DNA of 64,000 bases from Bauldia sp. GTDB taxonomy: Bacteria; Pseudomonadota; Alphaproteobacteria; Rhizobiales; Kaistiaceae. Positions 8,427 through 16,827 of the stretch are shown piece by piece (position 1 is the stretch's first letter; every line of letters begins with the position of its first letter). The stretch spans positions 1 through 64,000 of the forward strand of contig JADLGL010000082.1 in assembly GCA_020849325.1 (NCBI GenBank), read 5' to 3'. Both the position numbers and the translations under genes were made by a program. The notes beneath the pieces were generated by a model. It was not told where the DNA came from. It saw nothing but the letters and a program-made list of their open reading frames with translations, and did no database searches.

Positions 8427-8983
8427 TCGGGGTAGCTGCGCCTACGTTTGATGATTTGCGACGCTCTCGCATCAGCCAGTTGCAGTCCAGGCTGGAGCAA
8501 TCAGCAGTCCCGCGGTTCGATGCTCTGCTCCCCCCGAAAATTGGTAAGAACGTTGGAGAAGACGTAGATTATCGGGTAGCTCAGTCTGAGCCTCGACGAG
8601 GCTCCTGGTCGCTTTTTAGTGTCCCGCGCACGCCCTCGGCAAATATTCGGGCCTTTCTGAACACCGCGAACCGGTGGGGCCTCTCAAGGGGTGAGCAAGA
8701 GGTGCTGCTTGGCTATTCTGGTGCCCCGTTAGACGCGGCAAGGGTCTTGGACGGCCGCGCCGCTATGCTTGGACAAGACGCAAAGGACAGGGTCACTTAC
8801 GTTCTTGCTATATCATTGGCAATCGCGCGTGTTCTGCGGGATGGAGAAGCGGCCGAGCGCGGTTGGTTGCGATCAGCCCGCACCTCTTTTGAGGGAAAGT
8901 CTGCACTCCAGTTGATGCTCTCCGGAAGAATGGAGGACCTGCTGCGTGTCCGACAGATGGCCAAAGATGAATGGGGTCCGTGA
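8423..8983 (+). CDS. Xre/MbcA/ParS-type antitoxin (DUF2384)
   Basis: 186 residues. After an extended N-terminus of about 70 residues comes an Xre-like HTH (ANRWGLSRGEQEVLLGYSGA). The C-terminal toxin-binding domain reads WLRSARTSFEGKSALQLML followed by SGRMEDLLRVRQM, which fits the W-x-pn-x-F-GksPl-x-l-l-x-G pattern of the MbcA/ParS/Xre family. These antitoxins bind and block RES toxins and repress their own operon. It overlaps the upstream gene by four bases, and its TGA abuts the toxin GTG. The assignment is by motif reading only. Confidence 0.85.
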   Translation: MIGVAAPTFDDLRRSRISQLQSRLEQSAVPRFDALLPPKIGKNVGEDVDYRVAQSEPRRGSWSLFSVPRTPSANIRAFLNTANRWGLSRGEQEVLLGYSGAPLDAARVLDGRAAMLGQDAKDRVTYVLAISLAIARVLRDGEAAERGWLRSARTSFEGKSALQLMLSGRMEDLLRVRQMAKDEWGP

Positions 8984-9565
8984 GTGGGCATTGGACAGTT
9001 CGATGTGCTTAGAGTGTCGTTTCCACCGCGAGATGTGAGACAAGAGTTAGAGGATCGGGGCGTTGACGATGAAGCAATATCCGAAATTCTACCCGAACTA
9101 GCGAGAGAGCTATCGAATGTTAACAATTTGAATGCTTTGATCGATTATTGTTTTGATCATCCCTCGGCTGGTCGATTTAGTGACGGTACCTTCGGTGTAT
9201 TTTACTCAGCACTAGAGGAGGAGACAGCGATTGCTGAGAAACGGTATCATGCCTCAGCAAAGGCGGCAGAGGATGGCTTGTCGAGGACATTTGTATTGAT
9301 GCGATGCTTCTTCGACGGTGAGTACGAAGAGCTTGTCGGCCAGGAAGAGATATCGCCGTACTTAGTGGCTGACGATGGGTATCCGGCGTGTTGCGAGCGA
9401 GCACGGGAGTCTATCGCTCGCGGAGTACAATGCTTCCTCACCGGTTCAGCGAGGCGACCGGGAGGTGTTTGTTCCCCAGTCTTTGTTCGCTCCTCGCTGA
9501 CAGGACCAGTCATTTTGCGTCAAGTCGTGCTGGTTCGCCAGGACGGCGGCTGGATGCTGATCTGA
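8984..9565 (+). CDS. RES-domain toxin
   Basis: 193 residues beginning at GTG 8984, directly after the antitoxin stop (TGAGTG). The family is named after conserved Arg, Glu and Ser. Candidates here are Arg in GRFSDGTFGVFY, Glu in ALEEETAIAEKRYH and Ser in CSPVFVRSS. Characterised RES toxins degrade NAD+ and arrest growth until neutralised by the Xre partner. The stretch between the Glu and Ser motifs is diverged. The 3' end overlaps the convergent alcohol dehydrogenase by 56 bases, which marks the right junction of the acquired segment. Confidence 0.82.
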   Translation: MGIGQFDVLRVSFPPRDVRQELEDRGVDDEAISEILPELARELSNVNNLNALIDYCFDHPSAGRFSDGTFGVFYSALEEETAIAEKRYHASAKAAEDGLSRTFVLMRCFFDGEYEELVGQEEISPYLVADDGYPACCERARESIARGVQCFLTGSARRPGGVCSPVFVRSSLTGPVILRQVVLVRQDGGWMLI

Positions 9566-10523
9566 GCCCGGTTGTGGGGCAGTCGATCACCAGCTTTCCT
9601 CTGACTCTTGTGGTCTCCAGCGCCCGTATCGCCTCCGGCACCTCGCCAAACCCGTACCGCCGCTCGATCGCCGGCCGCAGCTTCCCTGCCTCGGCCAGCG
9701 CCCCGATCTCCGCGAGGTTCGCCGCGGTCGACTTTGCGTTGATCTGCCGGATCGCCTTGCCGCCGCGGAGGCCGACGCCGATCAGTTTGCCCATCGAGGA
9801 GAAGCCTGTGACGGCGCAGGCGCCGCCGGGGGCGAGGGCGCGGCGGAGCTCGCGCACGGAGCGGTTGCCGACGGCGTCGAGGATGCGGTCGAAGGGGCCG
9901 GCTTTGGTGAAATCGGTCCTGGTGTAGTCGATGACGGCGTCGGCGCCGAGGGCGCGGACGAAGTCGAGATTGCGGGTGGAGGTGACGCCGGTGACGTGCG
10001 CGCCGAAGGCTTTCGCGAGCTGGACGGCGAAATGGCCGACGCCGCCCGAGGCGCCGTTGACGAGGACGCGGCTGCCGGGGCGGACCGGGCCGTGGTGGCG
10101 GAAGCCTTCGAGGGCGGTGACGCCGGCCATCGGCAGCGCGGCGGCGTCATCGAAGGAAACGGATGCCGGCTTCCGGGCGAGCACCGAGACCGGGACGACG
10201 ACGTATTCGGCGTAGCATCCGAAATTGTGGTCGAGCGTGTTGCCGAACACCGCGTCGCCCACCGCGTAACCGGTGACGCCGGGGCCGAGCGCCTCGATCG
10301 TGCCGGCGACGTCACCGCCGATGATGGTGTTCTTCGGCCTGAAGAGGCCGAGCGTCAGGCGGGAGAAGGCGGGCGTCGCGCGGAGGACGTGCCAGTCGGC
10401 TGCGTTCGCGGACGCCGCCACCATCTTCACCAGCACCGCGCCGGGGCCGGGGACGGGCTTCGGCACGTCCCGCAGCTGCATCACTTCCGGACCGCCATAA
10501 CGCTCCGACACCCACGCCTTCAT
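9510..10523 (-). CDS. Zinc-independent alcohol dehydrogenase / quinone oxidoreductase family
   Basis: A 337-residue medium-chain dehydrogenase of the NAD(P)-dependent quinone-oxidoreductase type. It has the GroES-like N-terminal domain (MKAWVSERYGGPEVMQLRDV, then GGDVAGTIEALGPGV) and a Rossmann domain with NGASGGVGHFAVQLAKAFGA. No zinc-binding cysteine cluster is seen. ATG 10523 is preferred over 10535 because GGAG is six bases upstream of it. The protein should end near RGKLVID; here 23 more residues (CPTTGLRSASSRR and onward) are read into the end of the RES gene, suggesting that the native stop was lost at the island junction. Confidence 0.88.
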   Translation of the reverse strand: MKAWVSERYGGPEVMQLRDVPKPVPGPGAVLVKMVAASANAADWHVLRATPAFSRLTLGLFRPKNTIIGGDVAGTIEALGPGVTGYAVGDAVFGNTLDHNFGCYAEYVVVPVSVLARKPASVSFDDAAALPMAGVTALEGFRHHGPVRPGSRVLVNGASGGVGHFAVQLAKAFGAHVTGVTSTRNLDFVRALGADAVIDYTRTDFTKAGPFDRILDAVGNRSVRELRRALAPGGACAVTGFSSMGKLIGVGLRGGKAIRQINAKSTAANLAEIGALAEAGKLRPAIERRYGFGEVPEAIRALETTRVRGKLVIDCPTTGLRSASSRRPGEPARLDAK

Positions 10524-10689
10524 TGCCCGCTCCATGCTGGTCGCGCGGGAGGGTAGCCGGGGAGGGGTGACGGGGGGAAGGCGGGGTTGCTGGGGGCGTG
10601 TCGCCCTGCGCCTGCCACAAACCCAGGCTGACGCCTCCGGGAATGACGGGCGATAGGTCGACCCACGTTTGTCTCCGGTGCGCATTTGC

Positions 10690-10880
10690 GTCGGGCCCTT
10701 CTCCCCGCGGGGCGGGGAGAAGGCTTCAGCCCTTGTCGAGGCGTAGCCGAGCTAGGGCTGGAGGATGAGGGGGTCTCTCGATCCGGCGTATGGGGCGCGA
10801 CCCCCTCACCCTCCCTTGCTAGCCTCGCCTGCGGCTCGGCAAGCGCGGGAGCCCTCTCCCCGCCCGCGGGGCGAGGGGAC
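10690..10880. repeat. Dispersed intergenic repeat, copy C
   Basis: The 430-base gap between the dehydrogenase and the NTF2-like gene holds no credible CDS. It carries another copy of the repeat family, opening with CTTCTCCCCGCGGGGCGGGG and closing with CTCTCCCCGCCCGCGGGGCG, with CCCCCTCACCCTCCC inside. Both ends can form strong GC hairpins, which could also act as terminators for the flanking convergent and codirectional genes. Confidence 0.6.
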
Positions 10881-10953
10881 TGCGAGCCCGGTCGATGGGA
10901 GGCGATGACCGAGGGCCAGTGGGAGAGAAGAACGGGCCGGCCCCACGTGCCGG

Positions 10954-11352
10954 CTACTCCACGATCTTCCAGTATGAGTCCTTCGCGATCACGAGGCCGT
11001 CCCGGAAGGTGTAGAAGTCGCAGCCATGGACGTGCCTGCGCGTGCCGTCGCGGGTCGTGCCGGTGAGGGTCCACTTCGACATGCCCGTGCCGGCGGCAAG
11101 ATCGACGAAGTGGCGGGCGTCGCCATAGTGGACGTCAGGCAGGCCTTCGAAGCGGGTGGCGAGCGCGGCGCGGACGGCGGGTTTGCCGGTGAAGCGGGCG
11201 CCGAAGGGCTCGCTGCCGCGCGGCATCTCCAGCACGCAGTCCTCGGCGAAGAACGCCATGATGCGGTCGAGGTCGTGGGCGTTGAAGGCGTCGCACAGCG
11301 CCGCGAGGGTCGAGCGGATCTCCGCCTCGCGGGGGTTGTCCGCCCGGATCAC
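10954..11352 (-). CDS. NTF2-like (SnoaL-type) protein
   Basis: 132 residues with the cone-shaped NTF2-like fold: an N-terminal helix pair (EIRSTLAALCDAFNAHDLDRIMAFFAEDCVLEMPRG) and strands ending in FYTFRDGLVIAKDSYWKIVE. The fold hosts both enzymes (steroid isomerase or polyketide cyclase types) and binding proteins, and the active-site pattern does not settle which. Length fits a single domain. It stands between a dehydrogenase and a Lys-rich small protein, with no clear functional link to either. Confidence 0.85.
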   Translation of the reverse strand: MIRADNPREAEIRSTLAALCDAFNAHDLDRIMAFFAEDCVLEMPRGSEPFGARFTGKPAVRAALATRFEGLPDVHYGDARHFVDLAAGTGMSKWTLTGTTRDGTRRHVHGCDFYTFRDGLVIAKDSYWKIVE

Positions 11353-11380
11353 GACAAGTTCCGCCGCGTCGTGCCGCCGG

Positions 11381-11650
11381 CTAGAACGACCCCGCGCCGC
11401 GCTTCGGTTTCGGCGCGGTGGCCTTGGCGGGCTTGGCCGATTTGCCCTTGGCAGCGGGCTTCCTGGCGGCTTTCGTCGCCTCCGCTTCGGCCGCGAGCTT
11501 CGCGTCGCGCTCGAGGCGGAGGGCGCGCAGCCGCTCGGTGTTCCGGTCGGTCTGGATGGCCTTGTCCTGGTAGTCCTTCATCGCGCTCGCGCCCGAGAAG
11601 GCGGCGTCCGTGGCGCGCTTGGCGCGATCGCTCTTGCTGGTGGTGGCCAT
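11381..11650 (-). CDS. Small Lys/Ala-rich basic protein
   Basis: 89 residues from ATG 11650 (MATTSKSDRAKRATDAAF). The first half is a predicted charged helix (TERLRALRLERDAKLAAEAEATKAA). The second half is a Lys/Pro/Ala tail (KPAAKGKSAKPAKATAPKPK) of the type seen in nucleic-acid-binding tails. I know no function. The track start at 11689 adds a less protein-like leader. The family seems to be one of the many small basic proteins of rhizobia. It is followed on the same strand by the NTF2-like gene 28 bases away. Confidence 0.7.
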   Translation of the reverse strand: MATTSKSDRAKRATDAAFSGASAMKDYQDKAIQTDRNTERLRALRLERDAKLAAEAEATKAARKPAAKGKSAKPAKATAPKPKRGAGSF

Positions 11651-12112
11651 CCGAAGCACTCCCGCAGGGTCCGCAGGCTGCTCCTGCAAAACGACTGTAG
11701 CACGTCATAACCCGCCCGCGCGTTGCGCGCGAGCACGACGCCCCCGCCGCGACGCAGGGATGTCGGCCGGCGGGGGAGGAGGAGATATTTGCCCGGTGCA
11801 GAAGCCGGGATCGTCCGGCCTGTCCGCTCACGAGCGCGGCGCATCGGTTTCGCTTCTCGTGTTGCCGCGGGTCGCCGCGAACCGCGCCCACCAACCCGCC
11901 ATGTGACGCAGCGCGCGGGGCTCGAAGGGCGTTGATCGGAGGTGCCATGTCCGTCATTGTCGGCGGGCGTGCGGCCGTGGGGTCTTCCGGCCGCGCGTTG
12001 TGCAGGGGCGAATGCGGAGGAAGCCCGTTTTGTCTGTTCCGGCGCACGAGGGTGCGTGGGCGTTCCGCGAGTGCCCCGAGCGACGGCCGCGCTGCCGGAG
12101 CCGGACCGCCTG
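11651..12112. other. Intergenic region without a supported gene
   Basis: This 462-base gap separates divergent genes. A good Shine-Dalgarno (GGAGG) precedes an ATG at 11947, but the frame that follows is Gly/Arg/Ser-rich and overlaps the start of xdhA, so I do not call it. A palindromic GCGCGTTGCGCGC lies near 11722. Promoters for both neighbours must lie here, but none is clear. Confidence 0.5.
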
Positions 12113-13585
12113 ATGCGCGAGACGGTCCGCTTCGTCCGGAACGGAAGGGTCGTCGAGACGGCGGCGCCGCCGGATCTCACGCTCCTCGGCTGGCTGCGCG
12201 GTTCCGGCTCGACCGGCGCCAAGGACGGCTGCTCCGAGGGCGCCTGCGGTGCCTGCACAATCGCCATCGGGCGGGCTTCGGGCGATGGCGTCACCTATGA
12301 GACCGTCGCCGCGTGCTCGGTGCTCCTCGCGCAGGTCGACGGGGTCGAGATCGTCGCGGTCGAGGACATTGCGGCGGAGGACGGCACGCTCCATCCGGTG
12401 CAGCGGGCGATGCTCGCCGCGCGCGCCGCGCGCTGCGGTTTCTGCGCTCCCGGCGCCACGATGAGCCTCTTTGCGCTCTACCAGAACACCGATGGCGACC
12501 TCTCGGCCGACGCCGCCGGCGCCGCGCTGCAGGGCCATGTCTGCCGCTGCGGGAGCTATCGCGCGATGGTCGCGGCCGCCGTCACGGCGGGCGGCAACCG
12601 GAGCCAGACGCGCCACGATCGCCTCGGGAGCACCACGGCGGCGCTCCTCGCCGATCTCGCCGCCGACGAGGAGCTGCGGAGCGATGCGACCGCCTTCGTG
12701 GCCGCGCCCAGAACCGTCGATGCCGCGGCGCTCCTGTGGGCGGAGCATCGCGATGCGGTGCTCGTCGCCGGCGGCTCGCTCGCGGTACCGGCGCTGGCGC
12801 GGCAGGCGCGGCGGCCGCAGAAGGTGATCCTCCTGGGCCGGGCGGTCGAGCTCGCCGAGATCGAGGATACGGCAGAAACGCTGTCGATCGGCGCCGCGGC
12901 AACGCTTTCGGCGGTGCGGTTCCACCTCGCGGCGATCGACCCGGACCTCGGTGTCCTCGTCGACCGGATCGGCGGGCCGCAGCTCCGGAGCGTCGCCACC
13001 ATCGGCGGCAACCTCGCCGCCGGCGGCCGCGGCGCGGACCTGGCGGCAGCGCTGATCGCGCTCGACGCGGCGATCGTGCTCCGCCAGGGGCTCGCCGAGC
13101 GCATCGTCGCCGCCGACGCGTTCTTCCAGGACGACGGGAAGCAGGATCGCGGCCCCACCGAGCTCGTCGCCCGCATCGTCGTTCCGAAGCCGCGTCCCGG
13201 CGCGACGTTCCGGGCCTTCAAGGTCGCAAAGCGCTACGACCTCGCGCCGGCGACGGTGACGGCGGCGTTCCACTTCGTCATCGACCACGGCCAGATCGCG
13301 ATGGCGCGCATCGCCTATGGCGGGCTGGGGCCCGCGCCGCGGCGGGCGGTGGCGGTCGAGGCCTCGCTCGCCGGCGTCCAGGCGCTCGACCGCTCGGCCT
13401 GGGCGCGGGCGTTCGCGGCGCTCCGCCAGGATTTTGCGCCGCTCTCCGACCAGCGCGGCTCGGCGCGCTACCGGATGGAGACGGGGCAGGCGCTTCTCGG
13501 CAAGGCGCTGATCGAGGCCGGCAGCAATTCCGACCGGCGCACGCGCCTCGCCGGGTTCCGGGACACGGCCGATGTCTTCGGCTGA
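12113..13585 (+). CDS. xdhA: Xanthine dehydrogenase small subunit (2Fe-2S and FAD)
   Basis: 490 residues. The N-terminal plant-type ferredoxin domain has CSEGACGAC; the second 2Fe-2S domain has CGFCAPG and CRCGSYRA. The FAD domain (about 195-480) contains LLWAEHRDAVLVAGGSLAVP and RSVATIGGNLAAGGRGAD. In the family this subunit takes electrons from the Mo centre and passes them to NAD+. ATG 12113 is used (MRETVRFVRNGRVVET); the track start 57 codons upstream lacks protein character. Its 3' end overlaps xdhB by 14 bases. All iron-sulfur cysteines appear present, in contrast to the altered large subunit. Confidence 0.9.
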   Translation: MRETVRFVRNGRVVETAAPPDLTLLGWLRGSGSTGAKDGCSEGACGACTIAIGRASGDGVTYETVAACSVLLAQVDGVEIVAVEDIAAEDGTLHPVQRAMLAARAARCGFCAPGATMSLFALYQNTDGDLSADAAGAALQGHVCRCGSYRAMVAAAVTAGGNRSQTRHDRLGSTTAALLADLAADEELRSDATAFVAAPRTVDAAALLWAEHRDAVLVAGGSLAVPALARQARRPQKVILLGRAVELAEIEDTAETLSIGAAATLSAVRFHLAAIDPDLGVLVDRIGGPQLRSVATIGGNLAAGGRGADLAAALIALDAAIVLRQGLAERIVAADAFFQDDGKQDRGPTELVARIVVPKPRPGATFRAFKVAKRYDLAPATVTAAFHFVIDHGQIAMARIAYGGLGPAPRRAVAVEASLAGVQALDRSAWARAFAALRQDFAPLSDQRGSARYRMETGQALLGKALIEAGSNSDRRTRLAGFRDTADVFG

Positions 13586-15851
13586 GCCCGTGCCAACCGA
13601 TGCCGCCGAGCTTCGCCGCCTCCGCGCCGAGGCGCGCCACGTGACGGGGAAGGCGACGTTCGCGGGTGATCGCGACGATCCGCCGGGGACGCTGCACCTT
13701 GCCATCGGCCGCGCCCCCATGTCGGCCGGGCGGATCAGCCGGCTCGACCTCGACGAGGCGCGGAAGGCCGCCGGCGTCCTCGCGGTCCTCACGGCCGAGG
13801 ACATCCCGGCGCGCCGCTTCTGGAACGCCGCCGGCGACCTGCCGCTGATCGCCTCGGGCGAGGTCGGCTTCCACGGCGAGGTGGTGTTCCTGGTCGTTGC
13901 CGGGACGCGCGAAGCGGCGCGGCGCGCGGCGCTCCTCGGCCGCGTCGGCGCCTCGCCGGCGATCCCGCTCACCGACCTCGACGACGCGCTCGCCCATGAC
14001 GCGACGCTCCAGCGCGACCAGGTGCTGTCGCGCGGCGACGCGCCGGCCGAGATCCAGCGCTGCGATCGCCGGCTGATCGGGCAGCTCCGGGTCGGCGGGC
14101 CGGCCCATTTCGATGCCGAACCGCACACGGCCGTGGCGATCCCGACCGAGGACGGCGGCCTTCTCGTCCGCGCCTCCACCGAGGACGCGCCGGCGATCCG
14201 CCGCGCGGTCGCGGCTACGCTCGATCTCGACATGGCGGCGATCACCGTCGAGACCGGGCGTATCGCCGGCGGCGCCGGCAGCCGGCGGGCGAATTCGGTG
14301 CAATGGGCGACGCTTGCCGCGCTCGCCGCGTTCCGGACCGGGCAGCCGTGCCGCCTCCAGCTCGACCGGAGCGACGACCTCGCGACGAACGGCGGCCGTC
14401 CGGATTTCCGCATCAGCTACGCCGTCGGCTTCACCGACACGGGTCTGGTGAAGGGCGTCGACCTCGTGTTCGCCGGCGGCTGCGGGCGGGGGATCGACGG
14501 CGGTCCGGCGATGATCGACCGGGCGATGCTGAACGCCGACAACGCCTATTTCTACCCGTCCTTCCGCATCGTCGGCCGGAGCATGCGGGCGAACAACGCG
14601 CCTGCCGGCTTCTACCGCGGCGCCGGGGCCGAAGGGGTGCTGGCGGCCGAACGGATCATGGACCATATCGCGGTGTCGCTCGGCGTGGACCCGCTCGACG
14701 TCCGCAAAGCCAGCATCTTCACCGGCGCCAAGGATCGCTCGCTGGCGGGCCTCCAGACCGAGTCGTCGATCCTCGGCCCGCTCCTCAACGAACTCGAGCG
14801 CACCAGCGTCTACCGCAAGCGGCGGAAGGACATCGCCGCGTTCAACCAGTCGAGCCCGATCCTCAAGAAAGGCATCGCGCTCGTGCCGCTGAAATACGGC
14901 GTCGGCTCGGGCGCGGACAACGATGCCGCGGCGGCCGTCGCCGTCGAGGCGGACGGGTCGATCCGCGTTGCCCACAGTGGCGTGGAAGTGGGGCAGGGGC
15001 TCGACCGCCGGGTGCGGCAGGTGGTGGCGAGCGAGTTCGGCCTTGCCATGGACCGCGTCGTCCTTGCCGATCGCGGCGCGCCGCCGGCGTCGGGGCCGTC
15101 GTCGACCGACCAGGTGCTCCTCGCCGCGATCGACGCCTGCCGCACGATCCGTGCCGCGCTCCACGATTTCATCGAGGAGACGATGCATGTCGACCGCGAG
15201 CGCGTCGAATTCCGCGACGGACAGATGAAGCTCGGCCACCGCGCGATGTCGTTCGCCGAGCTCGCGGGTCTCGCGGCTTCGGCGCGGGTGAAGCTGGCGG
15301 CGACGGGCACGCACCGGACGGCGGAGATCGACTGGGACGCCGAGAAGGCCACCGGCCGGCCGTTCCACTATCACACCTACGCCGCCGCCTGCGCCGAGGT
15401 GACGATCGACGTGATGACCGGCGAGCGACGGATCGACCGCGTCGACATCCTCCACGACGTCGGCCGGCCGATCGATCCCGCGGGCGACACGGCGCTGATC
15501 GAGGCCGGCTTCATGCTCGGCGTCGGCTGGCTGACGACGGAGGAGCAGCTCCACGATTCCGCCGCGATGCTGACGACCGGCGACGCGCTCGGCTATTTCG
15601 TGCCGACCATCGCGGACATGCCGGCCGATTTCCGGGTGGCGTTCTTCCAGTCCGGCGGCAACCGCGAGGAGACCGCGTTCCGCTCCGAGGACATCGCCGA
15701 TGCGGCGATCCTGCCGGCGATCGCCGTCTTCTGCGCCATCGCCGATGCGATCGGCAGCCTCCGCCCCGGCACCATGCCGCGCCTCGCGGCGCCAGCGACG
15801 CCGGAAGCGGTCATGCGCGCCATCCGCGCCCTGGCGGACGGTGAGGTGTAG
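13572..15851 (+). CDS. xdhB: Xanthine dehydrogenase large (Mo) subunit-like, divergent
   Basis: 759 residues, aligned end to end with molybdopterin-binding XDH subunits: HVTGKATFAGDRDDPPGTLH at the start, GPAHFDAEP, GFYRGAGAEGVLAAERIMDH, GQGLDRRVRQVVASEFGL and VDILHDVGRPIDPAGD. Two hallmark motifs are lost. The usual GGGFGGKE is AGGAGSRR, and the C-terminal GEPP motif that carries the catalytic glutamate reads ADAA (SEDIADAAILPAIAVF), placing Asp where Glu is expected. The protein is probably a member with changed or no purine activity. No XdhC-like insertion factor is adjacent. The pairing with xdhA by overlap is clear. Confidence 0.85.
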   Translation: MSSAEPVPTDAAELRRLRAEARHVTGKATFAGDRDDPPGTLHLAIGRAPMSAGRISRLDLDEARKAAGVLAVLTAEDIPARRFWNAAGDLPLIASGEVGFHGEVVFLVVAGTREAARRAALLGRVGASPAIPLTDLDDALAHDATLQRDQVLSRGDAPAEIQRCDRRLIGQLRVGGPAHFDAEPHTAVAIPTEDGGLLVRASTEDAPAIRRAVAATLDLDMAAITVETGRIAGGAGSRRANSVQWATLAALAAFRTGQPCRLQLDRSDDLATNGGRPDFRISYAVGFTDTGLVKGVDLVFAGGCGRGIDGGPAMIDRAMLNADNAYFYPSFRIVGRSMRANNAPAGFYRGAGAEGVLAAERIMDHIAVSLGVDPLDVRKASIFTGAKDRSLAGLQTESSILGPLLNELERTSVYRKRRKDIAAFNQSSPILKKGIALVPLKYGVGSGADNDAAAAVAVEADGSIRVAHSGVEVGQGLDRRVRQVVASEFGLAMDRVVLADRGAPPASGPSSTDQVLLAAIDACRTIRAALHDFIEETMHVDRERVEFRDGQMKLGHRAMSFAELAGLAASARVKLAATGTHRTAEIDWDAEKATGRPFHYHTYAAACAEVTIDVMTGERRIDRVDILHDVGRPIDPAGDTALIEAGFMLGVGWLTTEEQLHDSAAMLTTGDALGYFVPTIADMPADFRVAFFQSGGNREETAFRSEDIADAAILPAIAVFCAIADAIGSLRPGTMPRLAAPATPEAVMRAIRALADGEV

Positions 15852-15928
15852 CCGGCCGGCTGCCTGCCACGTGCGCGGAACGTTGGGAGAGGCAGCCAGC
15901 CAGTGGAATCGGTCGAACGACGAAGCGA

Positions 15929-16561
15929 CTACGGACCGGGCGCGGCGCCGGGGCCGGGGATGGTGATGCCGCCGACGCCGCCGGGCGCGGCGGGGGCGCC
16001 GGCTGCTGCGGCGGCGCTGGCGAGGGCGGCGATGATCGAGTCCTTCATGTCGACCGAGTCCGTGTTGACCACGAGGCCCTGCGTCGAGTGGTAGAGGAAG
16101 GCGAGGCGGACCGCGATCCGGTTCACCTCCGTCATGTACGCGTCGAGAATGTCGACGATGAACACCGTCTCGCCGTCGACGGTCGTCGCCGCCGTCACAA
16201 CGGTGCCGACGTCGATGCCGTCGGTCGTGAGGACACGGGCGCCGGTGAGGTCGGGCGCGTTGATGATGATGAACGCCGTCGGCGGGCAGGGGAGGCCGAC
16301 ATAGTCGGCCGGGATCGTGCAGCCGGTGCCGGTGGCGCGGAGCTGTGTCTGGCCGACGGGAACGCCGTTCGGGTTGATGCGGGCGTTGGGGTTGGCGAAG
16401 GGATTCTCGTCGACATTGGCAGCAGCGTCTTCCGGCGTGCCGACGATCACGTCGATGCCGTCATCGTCGTCGGCGGGGCCGATCTGGACGTCGATGGCGA
16501 AGGCCGGCCGGACGAAGAGTGCCGCCGCGAGCGCCGCGGCGATGGCGATGGAGCGGTTCAT
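15929..16561 (-). CDS. Secreted acidic hypothetical protein
   Basis: 210 residues from ATG 16561, with AGGGAG six bases upstream. A signal peptide (MNRSIAIAAALAAALFVRPAFA) precedes an Asp-rich segment (DVQIGPADDDDGIDVIVG). A domain of about 110 residues follows with two cysteines (TGCTIPADYVGLPCPP) and the strand-rich stretch VVTAATTVDGETVFIVDILD. The C-terminal 40 residues are Ala/Gly/Pro-rich. The function is unknown; it is likely periplasmic or secreted. The Asp cluster could bind divalent cations, but nothing else supports that. Confidence 0.75.
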   Translation of the reverse strand: MNRSIAIAAALAAALFVRPAFAIDVQIGPADDDDGIDVIVGTPEDAAANVDENPFANPNARINPNGVPVGQTQLRATGTGCTIPADYVGLPCPPTAFIIINAPDLTGARVLTTDGIDVGTVVTAATTVDGETVFIVDILDAYMTEVNRIAVRLAFLYHSTQGLVVNTDSVDMKDSIIAALASAAAAAGAPAAPGGVGGITIPGPGAAPGP

Positions 16562-16827
16562 GACGAACTCCCTGTTGTCCTGTCCGACGGAACTCTTGTC
16601 CTTGCGGTCCCGGTTGGGCGCGGACGGTGGCGCGCTTCGACCGCCGCTGCAAGAGGCGGCGGCGATCGGGCGGGCATTCCGGCCGACGTTCCCGCCCGTT
16701 CTGGCGCCAACGGCACGGCCGGACCGACACGTCACGATGATTTGACGCCGGGCAGACCCATGGACGACGGCATGACCGCGCTTCGGCCTTCGTCTAGCCT
16801 GAGCGCGACCGACAGGCGGAGAACGAT

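Noticed and set aside
11947-12300. ORF with GGAGG before ATG upstream of xdhA
   Set aside because: Good ribosome-binding site, but the product is Gly/Arg-rich and runs into xdhA in another frame.
11954-15554. Minus-strand ORFs of 819 and 758 residues
   Set aside because: Antisense to the xanthine dehydrogenase pair, whose plus-strand frames hold Fe-S and Mo-domain motifs.
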